Shown here: positions 54,488 through 62,819 of the stretch, one piece after another
How the letters are laid out: every line of letters starts with the position of its first letter
How positions within the stretch are numbered: the stretch's first letter is position 1
Source of the DNA: Porphyromonas uenonis DSM 23387 = JCM 13868
GTDB lineage: Bacteria > Bacteroidota > Bacteroidia > Bacteroidales > Porphyromonadaceae
Reading direction: 5' to 3'
Assembly (NCBI RefSeq): GCF_000482365.1
Contig: NZ_KI535310.1
Span: 8,956 to 72,955 of the forward strand
Length of the DNA stretch: 64,000 bases
Program-made: the position numbers and the translations under genes
Notes under the pieces: model-generated
What the model saw: only the letters and a program-made list of their open reading frames with translations
What the model was told of the DNA's origin: nothing
Database searches by the model: none

Positions 54488-55489
54488 ATGACAAAAAAAA
54501 TCTTACTAGCGCTCGCAGCGCTCACAGCACTCACACTGTGCTTCTCGTCCTGTAAGAAGGACAACAAAGGCAATAACCCCACACCCACAGATGTCAAGCT
54601 TGCTGTTAGTCCAGACAATCTAACTGTAATGATTGGCAAGACCGCAGCTCTAGAGATCAAGACCAAGCCAGCTAACGCTGAGTACACTTGCATCTCTAAG
54701 GATCCCGCTATCGCAACTGTCGACAAGAAGGGCGTCATCACAGGTGTCGCTGAGGGCAAGACCACAGTGACCGTAACCGCAGGTACTGCTACTAAGGATG
54801 TAACTGTTAAGGTTATTCCTCTCGCTGACCTCAAGGACGATATGTACATCGGTCTTTACGACAATGGACTGGAGAAGAAAATCCCTGCGATCTACATGCC
54901 TTACAAAGCAGCTGACCTAACAAAGGCTAAGCAGCAAGAGATTATCTACGCTATGACCTCTAAGGGTTGGGAGTTCACGCATTACAAAAATGATCCAAAT
55001 AGCGATATGGCTTTCCTATTCCAAGCTCCAGAGGAAAAGGCTCAGGATTGGCAGATGAAAGGCTTCGCATACTATCACAACCCTAAAAAGGGCAATAAAT
55101 TCTGTGTAGGCACTCAGAGTGCGTGGAAGGGAATTGATCCTCTCGCACCAGAAGATAAGCTTGATGCAAATGGCAAGGAGATAAACAAGTTGATCAGAAC
55201 CGTTGCTAAGGCTTACGGCTTTACAGAGGACTATTCTTCAGGCACACTAAAAGATGGATCAAATGCGTTTAGTGCTTACAACCTATCAAGAGGAAAAGAT
55301 CAGCCTCTAGAGCTTTTGGCTTATTCTGATAAGGTTGATGATCCAAAAGATGGAATTGTCTACATTGTTAGCTTCCAGATCACTTGCAGAGGTCCTAAGG
55401 CACCGTCATCTCTAGCTACTCGTACGGCTATTCGCCCAGTACTTGATGAGAACGTTGATCTAAGCATGCTACTTCGCAAGAATAAGTAA
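54488..55489 (+). CDS. Lipoprotein with bacterial Ig-like (BIG2) domain
   Basis: A signal peptide ends in the lipobox FSSC at about residue 20, so the 333-residue protein is lipid anchored. Residues about 37-115 form a BIG2 domain (LAVSPDNLTVMIGKTAALEI; DKKGVITGVAEGKTTVTVTA). The remaining 215 residues are not recognised. The coding sequence from about 54940 on looks more A+T-rich than its neighbours, which may mean a different history. Surface location is possible but unproven. Confidence 0.8.
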   Translation: MTKKILLALAALTALTLCFSSCKKDNKGNNPTPTDVKLAVSPDNLTVMIGKTAALEIKTKPANAEYTCISKDPAIATVDKKGVITGVAEGKTTVTVTAGTATKDVTVKVIPLADLKDDMYIGLYDNGLEKKIPAIYMPYKAADLTKAKQQEIIYAMTSKGWEFTHYKNDPNSDMAFLFQAPEEKAQDWQMKGFAYYHNPKKGNKFCVGTQSAWKGIDPLAPEDKLDANGKEINKLIRTVAKAYGFTEDYSSGTLKDGSNAFSAYNLSRGKDQPLELLAYSDKVDDPKDGIVYIVSFQITCRGPKAPSSLATRTAIRPVLDENVDLSMLLRKNK

Positions 55490-55549
55490 TCACCCGTGAG
55501 ACTATGCTGTAGCACAAATACGACTACACCATAGTACTCCTAGCGTATG

Positions 55550-55596
55550 CCATCCGCTCCTCTTTGCCTAGCAAGGAAGAGCGGATGGTTCTTTTT
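55550..55596 (+). terminator. Terminator after the Ig-like lipoprotein gene
   Basis: CCATCCGCTCCTCTTTGCC pairs with AAGGAAGAGCGGATGG around TAGC, followed by TTCTTTTT. Confidence 0.88.
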
Positions 55597-55599
55597 ATA

Positions 55600-55870
55600 A
55601 GCCACCATACCACAGCTGTCAGCCCCCGTTACTCACATGCCTAGACAAAAGGTCAGACGCAAACCGTCGGGACGCACGATAGCGTGCCTAGCGGGAGAGG
55701 GACCGTTGTGTCAAAGCGATAGGTGTAATCATTCGTGGGGGCGGACCTGCGTGTCCGCCCGATAAATAAATGTGGGCATATTAGTCGCTTGTCAATAACG
55801 GACGGACACTCAGGTCCGTCCCTACCCTATACTCCGCAAATCGTTACTCGTCAAGTGTGACCCTACAAAG
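55600..55870. repeat. REP/MITE-like palindromes upstream of rpmH
   Basis: GGGCGGACCTGCGTGTCCGCCC (about 55740-55761; halves GGGCGGACC and TGTCCGCCC) and GGACGGACACTCAGGTCCGTCC (about 55800-55821; halves GGACGGAC and GTCCGTCC) are related palindromes. CAAATCGTTACTCGTCAAG at 55837-55855 is the same border word as at 58222-58240. No gene is seen here. Confidence 0.6.
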
Positions 55871-55923
55871 GGTTGTTCGTAAGTTTTTTGCGAAGTAGAG
55901 GCGACGGGTAAATATATTTTTTG

Positions 55924-55931
55924 TACCTTTG
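55924..55931 (+). promoter_or_regulatory. -7 promoter box for rpmH
   Basis: TACCTTTG lies 72 nt before the rpmH ATG. Confidence 0.68.
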
Positions 55932-56003
55932 CCAACCGAAGCCTTTACTCATAGCGAGTGAGTCCTTCACCATAGTAATCATAAGCATCAGAGACATACC
56001 GAT

Positions 56004-56150
56004 ATGAAGCGTACATTCCAACCATCGAACCGTAAGAGAAAGAACAAGCACGGATTTAGAGCTCGTATGGCGACTGCATCAGGTCGCAAGGTACTAGCTA
56101 TGCGTCGCGCCAAGGGTCGCGCTAAGCTATCCGTATCTGACGAGTACTAG
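56004..56150 (+). CDS. rpmH: 50S ribosomal protein L34
   Basis: The 48-codon gene encodes [20 protein letters not shown] followed by [20 protein letters not shown] and KLSVSDEY. This is a complete L34. Many annotation cut-offs would miss it because it is so short. It has its own promoter and terminator. The usual rnpA neighbour is not next to it. Confidence 0.97.
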   Translation: MKRTFQPSNRKRKNKHGFRARMATASGRKVLAMRRAKGRAKLSVSDEY

Positions 56151-56220
56151 TATCCCGTCGCACCTCTTTCCTAACCCATAAGGTTACATGCTCTAGATAG
56201 CTCCCTATCTAGCGCATGTG

Positions 56221-56268
56221 CAGGCTCACACCTAGAGCATACGTCACTCTGGGTGTGAGCCTGTTTTT
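56221..56268 (+). terminator. Terminator after rpmH
   Basis: CAGGCTCACACC (56221-56232) pairs with GGTGTGAGCCTG (56252-56263), followed by TTTTTG. Confidence 0.87.
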
Positions 56269-56298
56269 GTCAAGAGAGCGAGAGAGAATCCTCTTAAC

Positions 56299-56466
56299 AT
56301 GTAACCCTTTGTAGGGACGCACGGTCGTGCGTCCGTTGTAGTACAGCAAGACGTGTAACGGCTGTAGGGACGCTCGGTCGAGCGTCCGTCCCCGTTAAAA
56401 CCACAACGCTATAACCTTTGATACAACGGACGCACGACCGTGCGTCCCTACAAAGTGCTACTCGTC
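56299..56466. repeat. REP/MITE-like element, GTAGGGACG family (three palindromes)
   Basis: Three palindromes lie here. They are GGGACGCACGGTCGTGCGTCC at about 56313-56333 (arms GGACGCACG and CGTGCGTCC), GGGACGCTCGGTCGAGCGTCC at about 56367-56387 (arms GGACGCTCG and CGAGCGTCC), and the inverted copy ending GTGCGTCCCTACAAAG at 56438-56453. The first two lead with TGTAGGGACG and the last ends with its complement. The element fills the convergent gap between rpmH and pabC. No gene is seen. Confidence 0.75.
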
Positions 56467-56468
56467 CC

Positions 56469-56520
56469 TCTAGCCTCTAACCTCTAATCTCTAATCTCTA
56501 ACTTCTAATCTCTAATTCTA
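56469..56520. repeat. CTCTAA-type tandem repeat overlapping the pabC 3' end
   Basis: CCTCTAACCTCTAATCTCTA and following TCTAACTTCTAATCTCTAAT continue as 7-10 nt variants of the words before ribH (28800-28856). The pabC stop (56498-56500) and its last codons lie inside the repeat. Confidence 0.75.
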
Positions 56521-57103
56521 TCCGCTCCGACCACGGCATCATCGCATTGATGAGGGCGATGCGATCGTAGGCGGGTAGTGTAGCGAGCGGTATGTCTCGA
56601 GGTGTCAGTACGCCCTCGGCGATCAGATGCGCGCGCTGCACCCCAGCAAGTAGTGGCACACGAGGCGTGTACCAGCGATTCCCTTGGCGCAAAGCGATAT
56701 TCGTGTAGGAGCTGTCCGTGAGCAAGCCCTCCTCATTGACGATCACGATCTCATCCGCCTCACCACGCAACTCCAGTAGTGCTTGCAAAGCTTCCCGGTC
56801 GGCCCACTTGAGATGGTAGTCCAGCGCAGGCGCAGCGACAGCTCTTAGCGATCCGATCGTACGCCGATGATAAGGAGCGTAGCCCACCTCCAGAGGCTCC
56901 GCATCATATAGGAGACGACACTTGACCACCCCCATGAGTGACGCCGGACAAGGGTGCTGCGCCAGATAGTCCGCCAGTCGCCAGCGAGGCTTGACGCCAT
57001 ACTCAGCGAGCGACCGGTCGACACGCTCTTGGTGCAGGGGCAGCAGCTCCGGCTCGCCATCTACGTAGCGGATGCTCTCTAGTAATAACGGTACTCGACT
57101 CAT
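56498..57103 (-). CDS. pabC: Aminodeoxychorismate lyase-like aminotransferase class IV protein
   Basis: PabC releases pyruvate from aminodeoxychorismate to give p-aminobenzoate. From ATG 57103 the product is 201 residues, shorter than E. coli PabC (about 269). It keeps the class IV PLP core: VKCRLLYD, HLKWADREALQALLELRGEA with the lysine, DEIVIVNEEGLLTDSSYTNI and PRVPLLAGVQRAHLI. Its start overlaps the pabB stop in ATGA. The final residues ELEIRS are encoded by the CTCTAA repeat. Confidence 0.85.
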   Translation of the reverse strand: MSRVPLLLESIRYVDGEPELLPLHQERVDRSLAEYGVKPRWRLADYLAQHPCPASLMGVVKCRLLYDAEPLEVGYAPYHRRTIGSLRAVAAPALDYHLKWADREALQALLELRGEADEIVIVNEEGLLTDSSYTNIALRQGNRWYTPRVPLLAGVQRAHLIAEGVLTPRDIPLATLPAYDRIALINAMMPWSERIELEIRS

Positions 57104-58068
57104 ACGAATGGTAGATAAACTTTCTGACACACCTCCCGATACTCCTCCGCACAGTGACTATTGATCGTGATCCCGCCACCGCTACGGTAGCGCAGCGCTC
57201 CATCCGCCTGCTGCTCTATGAAGCGTATCATCACGCCACTGTCCAGCGTCTCCCCGTCGAAGTATCCACAGATGCCCGTGTAAAAGCCTCTCGGCTCCCC
57301 CTCCGCTGTGGCGATAGCCCGTACGGTCGCCTCCTTGGGCGCTCCGCTAATAGAGCCCGCCGGGAGCAGTTCGCTCAGGATACTCCCGAGATGAGCACGC
57401 CAGTCGGGAGCAAGCTGCCCAACGATCTCCGAGCTCACCTGAAGCAAGTGTCCACGACTAGTAACCAATTCATCGATATACCTAAAGCGCCTCACCGCCA
57501 CGTCGTGGCTCACGCAGCTCAAGTCGTTGCGTATCAGATCAGTGATCGTGTAGTGCTCGGCCGTCTCCTTGTAGTCGCTGAGGATCGTCGCAGCTGCATC
57601 GGGCAGGGTCGCATCTATCGTCCCCTTCATCGGGTAGCAACTAATCTCATTCCCCACGATGCGCACGAAGGTCTCAGGCGAAAAGCAAACGAACCGCCCT
57701 GGCAGATAGCACTTATAGCGAGCTTGCGAACGAAGGAAGACCTCTTCCAGCGAGATATTCAGCTCTATGGGAGTCGCCACCGTCAGATTGGCCAAAAAGC
57801 TATCGCCCCGCTCCAACGCATGACGGATCACTGCGAAACGCTCCGCATAAGCCTCCTCGCTGATCGGCGTGGCGCGTAGCACAGCAGGCGTATCGCTCAC
57901 GGAGCGTGCCAAGCGATTGGTCACGCCACCAATATCGAAGAGTAGCTCTTGCTGCGCCAATGGCTCCTCCAGAAGGATCAGTTCGCTCATCTCGTAGTCT
58001 AGGCAGAAGACAAAGGGCTTGCCCTGCCCGCCCAGTTCGTTGAGCCTATCAATCATCGATTGCTTCAT
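57100..58068 (-). CDS. pabB: Aminodeoxychorismate synthase component I
   Basis: PabB aminates chorismate with ammonia from PabA. From ATG 58068 the 322-residue chorismate-binding domain has the ADC-synthase lysine in CYPMKGTIDAT. YKETAEHYTITDLIRNDL, PAGSISGAPKEATVRAIA and GFYTGICGYFDGETLDSGV follow. The variable N-terminal domain of longer PabB proteins is missing, as in many Bacteroidota. The start codon lies inside a 23-bp direct repeat (58066-58088) created at the edge of a REP/MITE-like insertion. A longer frame to 58155 is made of insertion sequence and is rejected. Confidence 0.92.
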   Translation of the reverse strand: MKQSMIDRLNELGGQGKPFVFCLDYEMSELILLEEPLAQQELLFDIGGVTNRLARSVSDTPAVLRATPISEEAYAERFAVIRHALERGDSFLANLTVATPIELNISLEEVFLRSQARYKCYLPGRFVCFSPETFVRIVGNEISCYPMKGTIDATLPDAAATILSDYKETAEHYTITDLIRNDLSCVSHDVAVRRFRYIDELVTSRGHLLQVSSEIVGQLAPDWRAHLGSILSELLPAGSISGAPKEATVRAIATAEGEPRGFYTGICGYFDGETLDSGVMIRFIEQQADGALRYRSGGGITINSHCAEEYREVCQKVYLPFV

Positions 58069-58273
58069 ATCATTCACTCTTTCTGCATTATGTATCCGCT
58101 CCACGAGACGAGTAACGGCTTGTAGGGACGCTCGGTCGAGCGTCCGTTGTGTCAAAGGTTACAGCATCGTTGTTTTAACGGGGACGGACGCCCTCCCTCT
58201 AGACACGATCGTGCGTCCCTACAAATCGTTACCCGTCAAGGGCGTTTGGACATATCATTCACTCTTTCTGCAT
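58066..58273. repeat. 23-bp direct repeat flanking the insertion upstream of pabB
   Basis: The 23-mer CATATCATTC-ACTCTTTCTGCAT occurs at 58066-58088 and again, identical, at 58251-58273. It brackets the element at 58089-58250. The left copy contains the pabB start codon (CAT at 58066-58068 on the plus strand); the right copy holds a vestigial duplicate of it. Confidence 0.88.
58089..58250. mobile_element. REP/MITE-like insertion in the pab intergenic region
   Basis: The 162-bp non-coding insert contains GACGAGTAACGGCTTGTAGGGACG near its left side (words GACGAGTAAC and TTGTAGGGACG). Its right side has the inverted form CGTCCCTACAAATCGTTACCCGTC (words CGTCCCTACAAA and GTTACCCGTC). Palindrome GGACGCTCGGTCGAGCGTCC lies at 58127-58146 (arms GGACGCTCG and CGAGCGTCC). 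It belongs to the GTAGGGACG family seen at 53385, 55735 and 56299. The 23-bp duplication at its edges shows it as an insertion. Confidence 0.75.
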
Positions 58274-58320
58274 CCCAAGCTTCGTTTGTATCTGCAAATA
58301 TACTATCTTCGTGGCTTGTA

Positions 58321-58896
58321 ATGAAACATCTACTGATAGCCGACAATCACGACTCCTTTGTCTACAACCTCGTAGAACTCTTGCGCCAGCTCGACGAGTG
58401 CACCCTGGAGATACACTACACGGAGCAGATCACGCCCGCCATGGTAGCGCGCAGTCACGGCATCCTACTCTCTCCAGGGCCTGGGATCCCCACGGAGCAG
58501 AGCCATCTGATGGAGCTCATCGACAGCTACCACACGGAGCTACCCATGCTGGGTGTCTGCCTAGGACATCAAGCACTCGCAGCCTACTGCGGTGCTGAGT
58601 TAGTGCAGCTTCGCGCACCCCTCCACGGGCATACCGACCAACTCATCATCGAGCATCACGACGAACTGCTACGAGACATCCCGACAGGTAGCCACATCGG
58701 TCGGTATCACTCGTGGGTCGTGCAGCCAGACAACCTCCCCGACACGCTACAAGTCTCGGCACACGCGCAGTCCGACGGCACCATCATGGCGCTACGGCAT
58801 TGCGACCTGCCGCTCTGGGGCGTACAGTTTCACCCCGAGAGCTACATCTCCGACCACGGACGCTGCTATCTGCACAACTTCATCGCCCAGCTCTAG
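58321..58896 (+). CDS. pabA: Aminodeoxychorismate synthase component II (glutamine amidotransferase)
   Basis: PabA supplies ammonia to PabB. From ATG 58321 the 191-residue class I amidotransferase opens with IADNHDSFVYNLVELL. It has LSPGPGIPTEQ, the nucleophile cysteine in GVCLGHQALAAYCG near residue 80, and the His-Glu pair in VQFHPESYISDHG. It is divergent from pabBC, so the two subunits are driven by separate promoters around the insertion. TrpG is an alternative, but the pabBC neighbours favour PabA. A weak -7 like box TATCTTCG lies at 58304-58311. Confidence 0.9.
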   Translation: MKHLLIADNHDSFVYNLVELLRQLDECTLEIHYTEQITPAMVARSHGILLSPGPGIPTEQSHLMELIDSYHTELPMLGVCLGHQALAAYCGAELVQLRAPLHGHTDQLIIEHHDELLRDIPTGSHIGRYHSWVVQPDNLPDTLQVSAHAQSDGTIMALRHCDLPLWGVQFHPESYISDHGRCYLHNFIAQL

Positions 58897-58910
58897 CGCC
58901 CCTCCCCCCG

Positions 58911-59046
58911 CCCTTCAGCCAAAATCACTTTTCCAAAAGCTACTTTCGCACGAAAAGTCGCTTTTCAAAAAGCGAACTCTATCGCAAATCGGACAACCCG
59001 ATGGACGAGTAACGATCGTGCGCTACTACGGCGGGTTACTCGTCCG
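58911..59046. repeat. Palindrome-rich gap before thrS
   Basis: Imperfect palindromes lie at about 58928-58978 (CACTTTTCCAAAAG; CGCTTTTCAAAAAGCG). GGACGAGTAAC (59002-59012) faces GTTACTCGTCC (59034-59044). The last pair repeats the border word of the GTAGGGACG family and may be a short member of it. No gene is seen. Confidence 0.55.
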
Positions 59047-59113
59047 ATGCGCTCCGAGCGGACTGTACGTCAGAGTGAAATGTGCGGAGGGATATCCGTG
59101 AGTGCTTTTTTTG

Positions 59114-59121
59114 TACCTTTG
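59114..59121 (+). promoter_or_regulatory. -7 promoter box for the thrS-infC-rpmI-rplT operon
   Basis: TACCTTTG after a T-run lies 72 nt before the thrS ATG. The in-frame start at 59047 lies upstream of it and is rejected. Confidence 0.72.
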
Positions 59122-59138
59122 CGGTGTATATACCTTTT

Positions 59139-59171
59139 GGAGCATGTTGCCGTGGCAACGGTCTCCTTTTT
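59139..59171 (+). promoter_or_regulatory. Possible attenuator in the thrS leader
   Basis: GGAGCATGTTGCC (59139-59151) pairs with GGCAACGGTCTCC (59154-59166), followed directly by TTTTT. It looks like an intrinsic terminator but sits inside the leader, between the -7 box and the thrS start. Control of thrS by attenuation is therefore plausible. No T-box aptamer was recognised. Confidence 0.55.
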
Positions 59172-59193
59172 AGTCGACTACAACACACCACTT

Positions 59194-61146
59194 ATGTCTG
59201 ATCAGATACATATCACGCTACCCGATGGGAGTGTTAAGGAAATGAAGCAGGGCTCGACCCCGCTAGATATAGCTAATAGCATCAGCGAGCGACTGGCGCA
59301 GGAGGTCCTAGCGGCCGAGTGCGATGGCAAACTCATAGATGTGCGCACTCCGCTCATGCAGGACGCCCACATCAAGCTCCTCAAGTGGGAGGACGAGGGT
59401 GGTAAGCACGCTTTCTGGCACACCTCGGCTCACCTGATGGCGGAGGCACTGCAGGAGCTTTACCCTGGCGTACAGTTTGGCATAGGACCTGCTATCGAGG
59501 CGGGCTTTTACTATGATATAGATACTGGCGATGAGCTAATCAAAGCGGAGGATCTACCGAAGATCGAGGCTAAGATGCTCGAATTGGCGCGTCGCAAGGA
59601 GACGCTCGAGCGCAAAGCGATCTCTAAGAGCGATGCGCTGGACTTCTTCAAGAAGACGGGACAGGGCTACAAGCTAGAGCTAATCAACGATCTAGAGGAT
59701 GGCACCATCACGACCTATACGCAGGGTGCCTTCACCGACCTATGCCGTGGTCCGCACCTTCCCTCTACCGCACCTATCAAGGCAGTCAAGCTGCTGAGCG
59801 TGGCTGGCGCTTACTGGCGTGGCGATGAGACGCGCAAGCAGTTGACTCGTATATATGGTATCACCTTCCCAAAGAAGAAACTCCTGGATGAGTACCTTGC
59901 TTTGCTCGAAGAGGCAAAGAAGCGCGACCACCGTAAGATAGGTAAGGAGCTGGAGCTCTTCGCCTTCTCACAGCGTGTCGGACAGGGCTTGCCTCTCTGG
60001 CTACCACGTGGCACACAGCTCAGACTCAAGCTGGAGGACTTCCTCAAGCGTATCCAAAAGCGCTACGGCTATCAGCAGGTGATGACACCTCACATCGGCA
60101 ATGTGGAGCTATACAAGACGAGTGGCCACTATGCTAAGTATGGTGCTGACTCATTTCAAGTAATCACGACACCGCAAGAGGGGGAGGCTTTCATGCTTAA
60201 ACCGATGAACTGCCCCCACCACTGCGAGATATACAAGCTCAAGCCACACTCCTACAGGGATCTGCCTGTGCGTCTGGCTGAGTTTGGTACAGTCTATCGC
60301 TACGAGCAGAGCGGTGAGCTACACGGATTGACACGTGTACGTGGCTTCACGCAAGACGATGCCCACATCTTCTGCCGTCCTGATCAGGTCAAGGAGGAGT
60401 TCCTCAAGGTGATGGAGATCATCTTCATCATCTTTAGAGCGCTAGACTTTGAGAACTTTGAGGCGCAGATCTCGCTACGCAGCCAGACTGACCGTAGCAA
60501 GTACATCGGTAGCGAGGAGAACTGGGATCGTGCTGAGCAAGCTATCATCGAGGCTTGTCAGGAGGCTGGTCTACCCGCTCACGTTGAGTACGACGAGGCT
60601 GCTTTCTACGGACCAAAGCTTGACTTTATGGTCAAGGATGCTCTCGGTAGACGCTGGCAGCTGGGTACGATCCAGGTCGACTACAACCTACCCGAGCGCT
60701 TTGAGCTAGAGTACACCGGCGAGGACAATCAGAAGCACCGTCCGGTGATGATACACCGCGCACCCTTTGGGTCGATGGAGCGATTCGTAGCGGTACTCAT
60801 AGAGCACACGGCGGGCAAGTTCCCCCTCTGGCTGGCTCCCGACCAGGTGGTCATACTACCAGTCTCAGAGCGCTTCAACGAATACGCATACGAGGTGGCA
60901 GCAACTCTAGGCGAGCATGACATCAACGTATCGGTCGATGACCGCAACGAGAAGGTGGGTCGCAAGATCCGTGACAATGAGCTCAAGCGCATCCCCTACA
61001 TGCTGATCGTCGGTGAGCAGGAGCAAGCTGACGGCACAGTCTCAGTGCGTAAGCAAGGCGAGGGTGATGCTGGTACAGAAAAAATTAGTACCTTTGCCGA
61101 GCGTATCCTTCAGGAGATAGAGAGTCAGATGAACGCTAATGCGTAG
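59194..61146 (+). CDS. thrS: Threonine--tRNA ligase
   Basis: A class II aminoacyl-tRNA synthetase of 650 residues. It has a TGS domain (about 1-62, [11 protein letters not shown]), an editing domain with [11 protein letters not shown] near 75, and the catalytic core with [13 protein letters not shown] (zinc Cys/His) and [19 protein letters not shown]. The C-terminal anticodon domain carries [20 protein letters not shown] 59194 yields the conserved [13 protein letters not shown]. It heads the thrS-infC-rpmI-rplT order usual in bacteria. Confidence 0.97.
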   Translation: MSDQIHITLPDGSVKEMKQGSTPLDIANSISERLAQEVLAAECDGKLIDVRTPLMQDAHIKLLKWEDEGGKHAFWHTSAHLMAEALQELYPGVQFGIGPAIEAGFYYDIDTGDELIKAEDLPKIEAKMLELARRKETLERKAISKSDALDFFKKTGQGYKLELINDLEDGTITTYTQGAFTDLCRGPHLPSTAPIKAVKLLSVAGAYWRGDETRKQLTRIYGITFPKKKLLDEYLALLEEAKKRDHRKIGKELELFAFSQRVGQGLPLWLPRGTQLRLKLEDFLKRIQKRYGYQQVMTPHIGNVELYKTSGHYAKYGADSFQVITTPQEGEAFMLKPMNCPHHCEIYKLKPHSYRDLPVRLAEFGTVYRYEQSGELHGLTRVRGFTQDDAHIFCRPDQVKEEFLKVMEIIFIIFRALDFENFEAQISLRSQTDRSKYIGSEENWDRAEQAIIEACQEAGLPAHVEYDEAAFYGPKLDFMVKDALGRRWQLGTIQVDYNLPERFELEYTGEDNQKHRPVMIHRAPFGSMERFVAVLIEHTAGKFPLWLAPDQVVILPVSERFNEYAYEVAATLGEHDINVSVDDRNEKVGRKIRDNELKRIPYMLIVGEQEQADGTVSVRKQGEGDAGTEKISTFAERILQEIESQMNANA

Positions 61147-61248
61147 TCCCCACCCTTTATCCCGACAGATCGCATCAATCTAAGTACTTGATCCAATAAC
61201 CAAACCTAGCACACTGCTAACAAATCACTAACTGCTAATTGCAGACGA

Positions 61249-61878
61249 ATGGCAAACAGTAGAAATTTCAGACGTCCACCCATCAAAGAGCAACCGAACC
61301 GCATCAACGAGCAGATACCTCACCGCGAGGTACGTCTGGTCGGTGACAACGTAGATCAGGGAGTCTACCCTATCCAACAGGCTCGTCGTATAGCTGAGCT
61401 TCAGGGGCTAGACCTTGTGGAGATCTCGCCAAACGCAGAGCCTCCCGTATGTCGTGTGACTGACTATCAGAAGTTTCTCTATCAGCAGAAGAAGCGACAG
61501 AAGGAGCAGAAGGCTAAGCAGGCTAAGGTGGTGGTCAAGGAGATTCGCTTCGGGCCTCAGACAGATGACCACGACTACAACTTCAAGCTACGTCACGCCG
61601 AGGGCTTTCTCAAGGATGGCTTTAAGGTCAAGGCGTACGTCTTCTTCCGTGGTCGCAGCATCCTCTTTAAGGATCAGGGCGAGATACTTCTTCTCCGCTT
61701 TGCCAATGACCTAGAGGAGCTAGCACGTGTGGAGAGTATGCCCGTGCTAGAGGGTAAGCGCATGACGATTATGTTGGCGCCCAAGCCCGCCTCTGCCAAG
61801 GGTAAGAAGAAGGAGCCGAAGCAGACCAGCGAGGAGCCGACGGATCAGGAAGCATCTGAGGAAAACGATAGCGAATAG
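61249..61878 (+). CDS. infC: Translation initiation factor IF-3
   Basis: IF-3 of 209 residues. The N-domain has [20 protein letters not shown] and [21 protein letters not shown]. The linker is [19 protein letters not shown]. The C-domain has [12 protein letters not shown]. An acidic/lysine tail of about 30 residues ([20 protein letters not shown]) extends past the usual end. The ATG start is explicit, unlike the AUU of E. coli infC, so start-codon autoregulation of that kind is not evident. Confidence 0.97.
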   Translation: MANSRNFRRPPIKEQPNRINEQIPHREVRLVGDNVDQGVYPIQQARRIAELQGLDLVEISPNAEPPVCRVTDYQKFLYQQKKRQKEQKAKQAKVVVKEIRFGPQTDDHDYNFKLRHAEGFLKDGFKVKAYVFFRGRSILFKDQGEILLLRFANDLEELARVESMPVLEGKRMTIMLAPKPASAKGKKKEPKQTSEEPTDQEASEENDSE

Positions 61879-61909
61879 TCATAACACAGACACATTCATA
61901 AGCAAGTAA

Positions 61910-62000
61910 ATCCACCTACTCCACCCGCTACGCCAGGTGCGTAGCAGACTATCCAAACGGGCATAGGCGTGCCTCTAGGTAGTTGGTCGGAGGGGTGAGT
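61910..62000 (+). promoter_or_regulatory. Structured leader between infC and rpmI, possible L20 target
   Basis: In the 159-nt gap, GCTACGC (61927-61933) pairs perfectly with GCGTAGC (61939-61945), and GGCATAGGCGTGCC forms a second hairpin. ACTCCACCC (about 61917-61925) can pair imperfectly with GGGGTGAGT (about 61992-62000) to enclose both. L20 autoregulates rpmI-rplT in other bacteria by binding such a leader. That role here is inferred. Confidence 0.45.
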
Positions 62001-62037
62001 CTAACAATAGTTTCACACAAATCAAAATCCAAACAAA

Positions 62038-62232
62038 ATGCCTAAACAGAAGACAGTATCAGGCGCTAAGAAGCGTTTTTTCCTGACAGGTAGCGGACGC
62101 ATTAAGCGTAAGCATGCGTACAAGAGTCACATCCTCACCAAAAAGAGCAAGAAGCGTAAGCGCAATCTTACCTACACTGCTCTCGTGCACCCGCACAATG
62201 AGCATAGCGTTAAGGAGATGCTCAACCTCTAA
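62038..62232 (+). CDS. rpmI: 50S ribosomal protein L35
   Basis: The 64-residue basic protein has the L35 pattern: [20 protein letters not shown], then [20 protein letters not shown] and a C-terminal VKEMLNL. It is followed by rplT after 58 nt in the standard order. Confidence 0.97.
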   Translation: MPKQKTVSGAKKRFFLTGSGRIKRKHAYKSHILTKKSKKRKRNLTYTALVHPHNEHSVKEMLNL

Positions 62233-62290
62233 ACCGAGGATTCAACAGAGTTTAGTACGTATCTATCAAACACACTAATCGACACAAGAA

Positions 62291-62638
62291 ATGCCTAGAT
62301 CAGTAAATCACGTCGCTTCACGAGCTAAGCGCAAGAGAATACTCAAGCTAACACGCGGATACATCGGTGCCCGCAGAAACGTATGGACCGTAGCCAAGAA
62401 TGGCTGGGAGAAGGGTCTCACCTATGCCTACCGTGACCGCAAGAATAAGAAGCGCTCTTTCCGTGCTCTATGGATACAGCGTATCAATGCGGCTGCACGC
62501 CTAGAGGGTATGACCTACTCTACACTCATGGGTGCCCTACACAAGCAGGGGATTGAGATCAATCGTAAGGTCCTCGCTGACCTCGCTATGAACAATCCCG
62601 AAGCCTTTAAGTCTATCTGCGAAAAGGCTAGAGGCTAA
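62291..62638 (+). CDS. rplT: 50S ribosomal protein L20
   Basis: L20 of 115 residues, an early 50S assembly protein. The N-terminus is [41 protein letters not shown] follows in two parts ([10 protein letters not shown] and [11 protein letters not shown]), then [20 protein letters not shown]. It ends the operon before a long hairpin. Confidence 0.97.
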   Translation: MPRSVNHVASRAKRKRILKLTRGYIGARRNVWTVAKNGWEKGLTYAYRDRKNKKRSFRALWIQRINAAARLEGMTYSTLMGALHKQGIEINRKVLADLAMNNPEAFKSICEKARG

Positions 62639-62660
62639 ACGAGCACTCCTCTAATACAGA

Positions 62661-62790
62661 GCCTAGGCGCAAGACACAGGACGCACGATGTCTCCTTTAC
62701 GACATCACGATCTTGAGTCTTGCGTCTAGTCATTCATTTAATCTATCTCCTATCGAGTTGCTACCGGAGGGTAGCAGGCTCCTTTTGTCA
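62661..62790 (+). terminator. Two hairpins between rplT and purB
   Basis: A long imperfect hairpin runs from CCTAGGCGCAAGAC (about 62663) to GTCTTGCGTCTAG (about 62729), with GATGTC/GACATC inside. A second, GAGTTGCTACC...GGGTAGCAGGCTC (62755-62781), is followed by CTTTT. The second is the better terminator. Confidence 0.6.
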
Positions 62791-62819
62791 TCTTACCACA
62801 CTCTTCAATCCACAACAGT

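Noticed and set aside
58069-58155. Longer N-terminus for PabB
   Set aside because: The extra codons are mobile-element sequence. ATG 58068 is the pre-insertion start preserved in the 23-bp duplication.
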